Shown: piece after piece, positions 1 through 9,600 of the stretch
Layout: each line of letters begins with the position of its first letter
Position numbering within the stretch: position 1 is the first letter of the stretch
Origin: Pseudoips prasinana
Lineage: Eukaryota; Arthropoda; Insecta; Lepidoptera; Nolidae
Assembly: GCA_951640165.1 (NCBI GenBank)
Contig: OX621237.1
Span: forward strand, 12,276,001-12,340,000
Direction of reading: 5' to 3'
Length of the DNA: 64,000 bases
Made by a program: the position numbers and the translations under genes
The notes under the pieces: generated by a model
What the model was told of the DNA's origin: nothing
Databases searched by the model: none
Seen by the model: only the letters and a program-made list of their open reading frames with translations

Positions 1-1
1 G

Positions 2-22
2 ACACCTGATGGCTGGAAAAAG
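2..22 (+). CDS. Zeste-like gene, exon (partial, window edge)
   Basis: Seven codons, TPDGWKK, before a GT donor at 23-24. The Trp starts the last helix of the Myb/SANT-like domain, and the frame continues directly into the exon at 150. Confidence 0.6.
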
Positions 23-1365
23 GTAATATTTAAATAATTTATACAGTTTCTACATAGGGCTTAAAATGAAGTTAAGTTTTATCTTAAGAATGTTTATATT
101 ACTTGGCTCTACTAAAAAAAAAGTTCTAATTAAAACTATTTTGTTTTAGTATTGGTTTGAATGGAGACATAAATGTAGAAAAAAAGCAGCAAATGCTCAG
201 AGAATGAGATCAGGTTCTGAGAGTGGTGCAAATAGATTTGTACCCCTCAATGATCTAGAAGTGCGAGTTCTACAACTGAGTGGAATTGGAGCAGTGGCTG
301 CTGCGGTCTCATCATCTAGTCAGCTTGATAATTTCTTAGCAGAAGACTCTGATTCTGAACCACTTGAGAATATCAAAGTTCGGTCAACACCTGCCAAAGT
401 AAAGCACAGACTATCTGATAGTAGTGCTCCTAGATCACCTATAGGTAGGTAATTGTTTGATTCGACATTTAGAATCTATATGATTTAAATAATATAATGA
501 AGGAAACTGTACAAGAATGTAAAAATGCTATTCTAACCTATATTTAGTGCATGGTTCAAAATTTAGTGGTGTTCTACAAATTTCACCAATAACCAGATAA
601 AAGCTGTAACAAAATATATGTTTTTCCATTAGACTAAAACAAATATGTATTGCCAGTAGACTAACAGTATTGCCTATATCTATAGGCAAAACATATATGT
701 AATAAGAATATGTATTGGCAGAAAATCACTAAAATATGTATTGCCAGTAGATGGATAAAAATATTTATTGACAAGTATGAAGCGGTGGACAAAATTGAAA
801 ATATATTGTTTTCAGTTCTTTACTCAATACTTTCTGGATACTTAATGATTACATAAATCTTTATATATTTCTTAATTTTGTTCACCGCTACATATTGTAA
901 ATAAATACTTTTATCCATCTACTGGCAATACATATTTATAGTGATCTTCTGCTTATACATATTCTTGCTACATAATAATATATGTATTGCCCATAGATAA
1001 GGGCTATAATATTACTGTCAGTCTACTACAGATTTTCAAATCAATTTAATATTTAATTAACCCTACATCTTACAGATGATAATTCACGAAATATAACTCC
1101 ACCACCAAGGTGGGCCCTCGATTTTGAAGAGAGACGGACAGCAGCTGAAGAACGAATGGCAGAAGCCTTACAGTCAATGGCCAGTATGATGAGAGAGCAA
1201 GAGGAAAGGAGGGGGCATCTCGAGGAGAGAATAGCAAATGCTTTGACAGCTATAGCAGGGACCATGCAGGACTTAAATAGTGGCATACATGGTGCGCTGC
1301 ATCATTTACAACAGATCCAACCTTTACAACCAAATGGGTTAGCCAAGGGAGATGTCTTCCTTTAA
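2..1365 (+). CDS. Zeste-like Myb/SANT DNA-binding protein, 3' part of gene
   Basis: Spliced model of three exons: 2-22, 150-444 and 1076-1365. It reads TPDGWKK, then YWFEWRHKCRKKAANAQ, and ends at TAA 1363-1365. The spaced tryptophans, the basic RKKAA end and the later 'plnDLEvRVLqL' segment match the Myb/SANT-like domain of regulatory protein zeste and its many insect relatives, so DNA binding in the nucleus is likely. A Ser-rich acidic linker follows. The last exon is a long charged helix (ERRTAAEERMAEAL through NALTAIAGTMQDL) that probably forms a coiled coil for self-association. Phases agree at both junctions (exon 2 ends with one base of an Asp codon). The 5' end lies outside the window. 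The family is clear; the ortholog is not. It could equally be a domesticated or host copy of this multigene family. Confidence 0.75.
150..444 (+). CDS. Zeste-like gene, middle exon
   Basis: The acceptor TTGTTTTAG ends at 149 and the donor GTAGGT starts at 445. The exon encodes the end of the DNA-binding domain, then a Ser/Asp/Glu-rich linker. It ends in phase 1. Confidence 0.75.
653..1029. mobile_element. Foldback MITE in intron of zeste-like gene
   Basis: The left half (653-~810) and right half (~865-1029) are inverted copies of each other. Both contain 'TGCCAGTAGATGGATAAAA', 'agaatatgtatt' and, near the centre, 'agcggtg(g/a)acaaaatt'. Pairing runs almost to the middle, so the element is nearly all hairpin. 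There is no ORF. The short unit 'atatgtattgccagtaga' also occurs just outside the left end (643-660). Confidence 0.75.
1076..1365 (+). CDS. Zeste-like gene, terminal coding exon
   Basis: The acceptor CTTACAG ends at 1075; the stop is TAA at 1363-1365. It encodes a Pro stretch (TPPPRWALDFEER), then about 50 charged heptad-like residues predicted as coiled coil, then a Gln/His/Pro tail. Confidence 0.75.
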
Positions 1366-1409
1366 TTGTTTTAGTGTAGAATTTATGGGCAAACTTATTA
1401 TTGTATGTA

Positions 1410-1560
1410 CTAGCTTTCCGCCCGAGACTTCGCTTCATTTAGGAACAGTATGTTTCTGAGTATTCACTCAACATCAACAGGTGTGCAAAACTTCAGATCA
1501 GTTGAGTAGTTAGGCGTGAAAACTTAATAAACAAACTCACTGCAATTATATATTCTGAGG
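1410..1560. repeat. Decayed interspersed repeat
   Basis: It starts 'CTAGCTTTCCGCCCGAGACT' and includes 'cagatcagttgagtagttaggcgtgaaa', a pattern common in lepidopteran Helitron or LINE tails. No second terminus is clear, so the class is unresolved. Confidence 0.35.
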
Positions 1561-1810
1561 TATAGTGAGAAGCTTAATACAGAGTTGTACTCCCTACCGA
1601 GTGCATCCTTTCACGAACATTCTACCGATCAATATGATAATGATATAGGGGTGTGGTAGTAAAGTTTAAAAATCCCCTGGTAATTTAGTAGTGAATGAAA
1701 TGAAAAATTAAAAATATTGTCTAATCTATTATATTATGTCTATATATTCTCTATATAATTGGCTCTAGTCAACATAGCTTATATTAGCTATACATTAATA
1801 ATAATCAACC

Positions 1811-2262
1811 GCCGCGAAGTTGGCTTTGAGTGGGACGTTGGTGATGATGGAGTGAGGATCCCGTCAGATTCCGAATATCAGGCGGACTGGTTTCTGGGCA
1901 TCAAGACTCGCGTCTGGGATACCTCAATGCCTCGGATCAAACCGAGTGGAAAACGGAGCGCGCAGTATTGTTGGTCGGCCGAGACTGCACGTCTTCGATT
2001 GGAGTACGTTTCAAAGCGCCGGCGACATAGGAGCGATTCGATTGGAGAAATTGATCGAGCGACTTAATAGGGATCCATGGGGGCGCCCGGCCCCTACAAA
2101 ATAGTACTGGGCAAGTTTAGATCGTGGGTTACAAACCCCCATTGACTTCAACCCTGGATCCTGATATTCTGGAGAGGGTGATAGACACTCTCCCCCCAAT
2201 AGGCGCCAAGAGAAGTCCACAGCAGGTTGGGTTATACCAACCCGCAGACACTTTGCATAGGC
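1811..2262 (+). pseudogene. R1-clade non-LTR retrotransposon remnant (ORF2 linker + 3' tail)
   Basis: One frame reads WDTSMPR, then 'YCWSAETARLRLEYVSKRRR', like the end of the endonuclease region of R1/TRAS ORF2 proteins. After frame breaks come DPWGRP-PYKIVLGKF and 'PPLTSTLDPDILERVIDTL', the typical linker before the reverse transcriptase. The reverse transcriptase is missing: the sequence jumps at about 2200 to the same 3' tail seen at 39121-39195. It is an internally deleted, dead copy. Confidence 0.6.
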
Positions 2263-2722
2263 ATTCCCCTGCCTTATCAAAACTAAGGTATCCTATTAAA
2301 TGTACATCGTATACAGAATCTGTATTTATTGTAAATGTGAATGTAAATGTAACCATTATTAAGTTAAATAAATTAAAAATATTATTTATATACTTCACTG
2401 CTTTTATTTCATTCCTGTAAGTACATTACACCATAGTGGTGTAATCATTTGCCTTTTATAAATGCAGTTAACGCCACATCCGTGAATACACTTACACTAC
2501 GAAAAGTGTTATTGCTTACGCAATGGCACTGCTAAAGTTGAAAGTGTAACCACCGAGATGGCGTCGCTGTACCTGTATAACTAATAGACTTGTTAGAAAA
2601 ATCCTACCTATTAGAATAGTAATCATAGAATAAAATACAGTAAAGTATGGTTTTTATTAATGGAGGAGATGTCTTATATTTTTTATTAACATTTAAATAA
2701 AGCCTTAAAATTAATCATCTTT
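2263..2722. other. Intergenic, no gene seen
   Basis: AT-rich sequence with short (TGTAAA)-like runs at 2333-2352. No exon with a supported frame and no clear transposon ends were found. Confidence 0.5.
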
Positions 2723-2855
2723 AAATTAGACTAATGGTCTAGGACACTAACCTTTAGTGTCCCTCATTGCTAAGCCGGAGGTCGTGGGTTCGATCCCCAC
2801 CTAGAACAACTCTTTGTGTGATGTGCATGATTATTTGTTCTGTCTGGTTGTAGTT
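2723..2855 (+). mobile_element. tRNA-derived SINE (truncated)
   Basis: A tRNA-like head is followed by a perfect B box (GGTTCGATCC at about 2788) and 'cacctagaacaa'. The body 'gatgtgcatgattatttgttctgt' is shared with the copy at 61470. No cloverleaf can be closed, so it is a SINE rather than a tRNA gene. Confidence 0.7.
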
Positions 2856-2864
2856 TATCTATAA

Positions 2865-3015
2865 CTAGCAGTGCCCCGCGTTAATCTTTATAAATTATCT
2901 TCTACTTCATAAATTAGCCTATGTGCCTAATCCAGGGTGTCCGCTAACTCCATACCAAAATTAATTAAAATCGCTCCAGCCGTTTAGATGCGTAGAAGTA
3001 ACAAACTTTATAATA
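2865..3015 (-). mobile_element. Non-autonomous Helitron-like element, 5' end decayed
   Basis: On the minus strand it ends in CTAG after a damaged CGCGG...CCGCG hairpin and 'ggggcactg'. The interior 'ccagggtgtccgctaactcc' and 'aaatcgctccagccgttta' match the copies at 5660, 40542 and 62310. Confidence 0.55.
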
Positions 3016-3029
3016 TGTATATATATTTA

Positions 3030-3287
3030 TAATAATATCCTGGGACATTATTTACACACGGCCAGCTGATCCCAAACTAAGCAAAGCTTGTACTATGGAA
3101 ATCAGATAACTGATATATTACATATACTACTTTTCTTTTGTAAATACATACTTATATAGATAATTACACCCAGACACAGGACAAACAGACATGTTCATGC
3201 ACACAAATATTTGTCCTGGGTGGGAATCGAACCCACGACCTCCGGCGTGAAAAGCAAGCATTTGCCAACCACGCCAACAGGCCCGTC
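3030..3287 (-). mobile_element. tRNA-derived SINE, near full length
   Basis: Read on the minus strand: a tRNA-like head with A-box-like 'TGGCGTGGTTGG' and B box GGTTCGATTCC, then a body ending 'catagtacaagctttgctt' and 'gtttgggatcagctgg'. The same body occurs on the plus strand at 10490-10985. Confidence 0.75.
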
Positions 3288-3446
3288 ATAAATACATACA
3301 TATCACACTATGTATGTATTTATAAATATATACCTTTGTATGTGTGCTCTGCCTAGTTTAAAATCAGATGGCAGTGTGTTACAGTTCAATTCAAGTTCAA
3401 ATTAGGTACCTACTAATATTAATTTTATTTTTTTTATTTTTATCAG

Positions 3447-3613
3447 GTATGGAGGCTTTAGAAACGAGTATAAACTATTGGGAGGACGCGCTGGCCGCGT
3501 TCTCTCTAGGGGCGCGTGGCGGCGTGACGGGCACTCTCGCGCTTACCTCTCCCGAAGAGGCGGAGTTCTGCCGGGAGATACAAGACTTACTACAGAACGC
3601 CTATTTATTACAG
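3447..3613 (+). CDS. Miga: Miga exon (first seen)
   Basis: Acceptor TTTTTATCAG ends at 3446; donor GTATCT starts at 3614. The two leading bases complete a Gly codon before MEALETS. An in-frame ATG at 3368 with a hydrophobic run would extend the ORF, but that stretch is the polypyrimidine tract of the intron. Confidence 0.88.
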
Positions 3614-6600
3614 GTATCTTATCATTCAATAGCAATGCACCATCAAAGTCCCTCGCGGCAGTCGAATATATTCCAATTGTACTCTCCCGTAAGCACCGTC
3701 CTGACAGGCTGACGATATCGCGAGTTACCCAGAACAAATTAAGTCTCTCGTGACACTATACACAGTCCGATTTAGACTGACCGAGAGTACGACCACCATG
3801 ACCCTTAGTTTTAATTCATATAGATGAAATGCCCCTTTCGATCTTCAATTGGACTAGCAGGCCGCATCTTCCGTAACGTAGGGTGCCAGTTGCACATAAC
3901 GTCCGTAAAGGCCTAGAACCGACGTTCTAACTCCAAAGGAAGTGGCCTCTGGCGGGGATGATAGTTTGTAGTCTTATTTGCGTCCGCTTGCGTCTATTCT
4001 CCAGTGAGGCAGTGAAAGAAAGCTTTCTATGCTAACTGTACACATGTCGGTTACCTACTGTCAGTATTCTGGGACTCATTACTGACTCGCGGTCGCAGTC
4101 GACTCTGATACCTATTGCTAATGTTGATTCTCGCCCTCTATGCAAATATATGTGTAAAATGAAAAGTATATTACTAAACCAAGTATCGGTTTTATATTTT
4201 ATATAAACGGTAATAAAATATGCTTATACTGACCCTTTTATTATTTTTTGTTTCAAGTCTGTCGTGTCTGATTCATTTTATTATTTTTGGCAGTTTGAAA
4301 AGAGTTATAGTACCTATTATTGAAAGGTCATACACACTACACATACCTACATTTGTACAAAAATAGGTTAGGTATCTACATAAACTAATCAGGCGCTCAT
4401 AGCTAGATGCTCTCACCGGTCTGTAAGCGATTGGCGAGGTTAAGCAACTACGCTCGCGGTCAGTCCATAGATGGGTGACTGTCAAAGTGGTTTAATTTCT
4501 AAGCGTCTCCGTGCTTCGGAGGGCACGTTAAGCTGTCGGTCCCGGTTGTAGTCATTAGACAACAGTCGTTAAGCAATGTCAGAGGCCTACTGGGCGGCTT
4601 GAGCAACTCTGACACTAGGGTTACCACTGCCCATACGATAAGCAAGTACATAAACTAAACGATTGGACATAGTTGTGGCAGATATCAATATCGCGTACAA
4701 ATATGGGCCTTTTAGAACATAGATAACAAATGGACAATATCTGCGTTTGTTGAATAAAATGGCATCTGGGAATGGCATTTAATGTTCTAGTCGGATCTCT
4801 ATTCTCGGTGCGTTGCACACGACTCAGAACATTATTTCTCTGGGTCTCCGAGTATACGATAATTACGAATGATGTTTGCAGGAGCGCTGCGAGCTGTTGT
4901 TCCTGGACCAGCGGTCGGTGCTGTTCCGCTCGGAGAGCGGCGGCGGCGGCTCGGAGGGCGCGGGGCGGCGCACGCGCCTGCTGTCCTCGCACACCGCCTC
5001 CTCGCACACGCGGCGCGAGCACCACTCCAGCGCAGAGTCCTTCGCCTCCGCAGAGGACCAGGTAGGTACAACTGTTACGAGCAGTTATTAATAGTAATAC
5101 ATTTCTTGCTCACTAGTCTGTGTGGTAAGATGGGGACCCTGTCAAAACAGATAATGGAGTGTAACTAGAAAATTTATTTAAATTCCATCTGATGGACACA
5201 CACTTTTTCTATTATTATGTGTAAGACTACCTTTAACATCGCTACCCTTGTAAAAATGTACTATGTGTGATTTGTATGCGCGCCATAAATATGCTCATAT
5301 TTATGTACAAAATTGAATGTGGTGAAATAAATTATTATTATTATCTGCAATGTTAACTTTTTTTGGGGTTTTGTCGCTTAATTCGTCCTTAGGTACATCA
5401 CGCAGTCCAATTGAGATATTAGCACTACTCCTTACCGTGACATTTTTAATTACAGGTTGCTGATTTACGAGATTTCGATGAATTGACGGATGCATTACCA
5501 GAATTAGAAAATTTGGAATTATATCAAGCTGCCGTAAAACAGTTTGAGAATGGCATACTTTATAGGTAAGTGAAACTATATAAACGGGCCAGAGCCATCC
5601 TCCATCCAAGATACTTCAAGGATTTTGCCCGGTGTATCTTACAGGGTCTTCCTAGCTTTTCACACTAATATTATAAAGGCGAAAGTTTGTGAGGGTGTGA
5701 ATGTGTGCGTGTGTATGTTTGTTACATCTTCACGGCTAAACGGCTGGAGCAATTTTAATAAAATTTGATATGAAGTTAGCCGACACCCTAGATTAACTCA
5801 TACCTAGGCTGTAATTTGTAAAGCTTAACGCGGGTAAAACTGCGGGGCACAGCTAATAAGCCATATTTACCACTTAAGAACACATTGAGGGAGGCGAATA
5901 AATGATATCTATGAATACTTTATGAATCATCATCATGCAGTATTTATTTAAAAGTAGTTGTGTTTGGTTAAATATATATTTCTCTGGGCCTTCTTATGTC
6001 TTCATAAAATTAGAATGGTTCTTTAACAAAAATTCAACGCTTATAATAATAGTGGCTTACATAGGTACGCCAACATTGCAAAGGCGGACAAACTAAGTTT
6101 TTTTTAACTTCCGACCTTCAACTTTCTCTAGGTATTAATAATGGTCTATTTGTTTTCAGTACCAACCAATGACTGGCTTGAATCATATTATTTCGTATAT
6201 CAGACTTTTCCGGCACATACATTTAGGAAATATCATGCCATAGACATGTTAAAAATCGAATAATTGTTCATGTATGTTTCAGAACACTCCGCACAGAAGT
6301 TGTGCAATGCAATTCGGACTCGGAGTTCCTGTGCAAGCTGCACTGCCTGCGGCTCGCCTTCACGCGCGTGTTCGCGGACGCGAGCGCGTGGGCGTGGTTC
6401 GTGGACGCGGGCCGGCAGGTGCTCACTGACCTGCTGCTATACGCTGACAAGGTGAATACACTGCTGTAAACTGGAGCTCATATAGGCCTCAAATTTGCTA
6501 CCCTCATTCTTAACACAACAGCGGAACAACTTGCAGACTGGAAAAAACTACTTTCGATAACCGGTTACTATATAAGCGGGCCGTGTGTTTGTTTGCGATT

Positions 6601-9600
6601 CAAACAATAGTTTACGGCGCGTTTATGGGTATCAGTCATTAATATTTCCACATACAAGGACAAGATTATGTTCCTAGCGTACCGTTAGCAAGTATCTTAC
6701 CATTTGCTTGAAAAATGCGTGATAAAAAACAATTAAACCCAGTATGTATGTAGATACGCTTAATGTAATGGTCTATCCGTCCGCCAGGTTGGATACCACT
6801 TTTACAACCAAATTCCAGTTGTTTCTCTGTGATTAATCGTCTATATGTGGAAGCCAATGCCTGAGAGCATTCGGCTGATGACACTTAGTTCTATAAAAAT
6901 ACGCCGTCGTTTGCCTCCCAAGAATATAGGCACGACTTAGCTGGTGCTCGAAGACCCCAGATCTAAAGTCTTTGTAGGATCGCGTGCTTTTAGCAGTCAA
7001 GAAGTTTGGTCTTTTTAAAAGGCCGAAACGGTACTTTCTTCCAAGGCAAAGAGAATTCCTGTAAACCAGCTTAGGTTTTTTAACGCAGACCAAAGACAAG
7101 CTGTAAAGATTGTCTATCATTCTTAAGTTTTTTTGAACTCCTAAGACTGAGGACTTGAGTGCCACCTTATGTGTTCTACCGCCTGTACGACGGGCTGTGT
7201 TAAGTAAGCTTATTGACTGAACGCCCTCGGCCACTTCCTTTCATCGCATCTCTAGCTAGTTTAATCTCACAGTGTAGAACGTCAGTTTCTCGTAGTAACA
7301 CTGCGGCTATGGAATGAGCTCCATACCACAGTTTTCCCGAGGGACTGCAGCATGGAGCACTACAGAATAAGGTACCTGAAGGGACAACGGGCGGTAGATA
7401 TATCAAGTGCCCGTAAGCTACCGTGATGAATTACCATCAAATCGGCAGAATACTTGTTTTCTTTGTTCGAAACCTATACCGATGTGGATACAAAACTTTA
7501 ACCTTTTCAGGAGCCGAAGGAGTTTCTGGTAGCGTATGAAGAGATGGTGTCGTGGGCGACGGACGACACTAACTGGGCAACGATTGAAAGTGAACTTACG
7601 AGTAAAGGCGTCAAGGTATAGATATACTTTATGTAAATTCACCTCTCTATTTTAAATATAAAATAAGATTTTAGGTATCAGAAAGTTGCTAGCTAAATCG
7701 ATTTGGTGTCAATACCGCTTATCAATTCGCTTTACTAATAACATTAAATCGATTACAGGATAGGCAGGTCTTATTGCGCTGTGACTGAAAAGTCACTGAA
7801 ATTCCTTATAAAATGTCGTATGACGAAGTAGATATTATGATGACACACTACCATGCAGAAATGACGTCCCATCACTTCTCGTGCCTTACATACATAAAAG
7901 AAATTTGGCATTTCATCGCAGCGGCAACTACGAGGTCCAGTTGTAAATCCAAAGTATCCAGGCAGTTCCTTTCTCAACTTATACACACATATAAAAATCG
8001 GGTTGAAATACCGAGATCCCCATTGTGACGCGACCTATCGGATTCAAATTTGAATCTAACCTACCGAGGCTCCACCACTAGAACACACAAAAGGTTTTAT
8101 TAAAATAGATCGTGTTTAGAATAATTTTTTTATTGAAGTTTGCTGTTCTCCTTAGATGCTTTATCAGACAGTCATCGTTTAGAAACAGTGTAGTCACAAC
8201 TAAGAATATAAAATATACCCTGCATCTACATACATGAGTATCAGAGTTGGCGTTGCATGTTATTTTCTCATTTTACAAATACCCAACATCACCTGTGCGG
8301 TTGAATTGTGGTTTTATTAATTACAAATAGATGGCGTTGATAGTCAGTTTCGGAGAATCAATCAATCAATCATTTATTTGCTAGAATGTGGTTACAATAG
8401 CAGGTAGTAATACATACAATATAGAATCCAACACATTCTGCCGCTTAAGGCGTGCAAATTTAGTAACAATACAATAACACATAATAATAAAACATTTACA
8501 TGTATTCTCTAGTATTATAATAATTTTTATTCAGAAGGAAGTCAAATAGTTTATTTCTAAATTGTTTGTATGTCAATTTCTTAATGTCTTTTGGCACATG
8601 GTTACCTATATAATTTAAGGCATGTATTTAAATCGATATCTGTATATTCCCTTTTTTCTAACAAAATATTTCAAAGTTATATCAAAAATACTGACTTGCA
8701 CACTAATTAGGCACACTAACTAAATCAAATTAAGTATACTGTTTAATCATATTTGCAGAACTGTTTTACTGAATGAATAACTATTATCAAAATAGTTATC
8801 TAACAATTCTATAGTTCAACAAACTTAATAAAACTTTTTCAAGGAAAACCATCACCTAATTTACTTTTAGGAACGCCGTTTATTCTAAATAAAACCCAAT
8901 TTAATCAGTAATCTTTATATAATTAAGTACACAAAAAAATAATCAAGTGCTTACTTAACATGCACTAAACACATGCACACTGAGCGGTAACTAAGTGTAG
9001 AAACAATAAGTAGAAGTTTAGGAACAATAACAGAACTTAAATATGAAGATAATTATTATGCAGCAAGCATTGTTTCTGTCACGGCTCCGGCGCTGCGGGG
9101 TTTGGGCGGCCCCACGCGAGCTTATCGTCGCAGATGGTTTTAACGCTCACCACCGCAGCTTCGGCTTCAGCTGCGGCGGCGGGCCTTCAAACCGCCTACT
9201 CCTGCAGCTCGCGGGCCGCCCCACCCCTCCGCGCCTACGCGGGCTTACATTACACTCTAGGGGTAGGGCAAACAAGACTACGTGAAGTCGGTTTTGCAGC
9301 GATTCGCTTCTGTCACAAAAGAAAATGTCACAAAAAAAGAAGGCGCAGTTTCGAACACCTTCGAACAGCATATGAAAATCTTCTTTTCGTTCAGAAGTAC
9401 CAGACCGTTTGCTTACTTCGTGTCGCTCGGTCTCCCTCACACTCGCGTTAGATGCTAAAGAGCGAGCGCGGCGTTAGATGTGCTGGCGCCAACAAGTTTT
9501 TCAGTAAAATAAAGAACCAAAATCTAAATAAAGTTAGGTTTAATATATTTTAGTTGCACTATTAGTCAATTTGTAGTTTCATTTGATAAAATAAACTTAC

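Noticed and set aside
3368..3446. In-frame ATG with a hydrophobic run that would give Miga a membrane-anchored N-terminus
   Set aside because: The run is a polypyrimidine tract ending in a good acceptor (TTTTTATCAG), and the phase there matches an upstream exon; the hydrophobicity comes from T-rich codons.
4772..5168. Overlapping ORFs of 70-134 codons on both strands around the GC-rich Miga exon
   Set aside because: They are other frames of one exon; only the spliced frame matches mitoguardin and has splice sites in phase.
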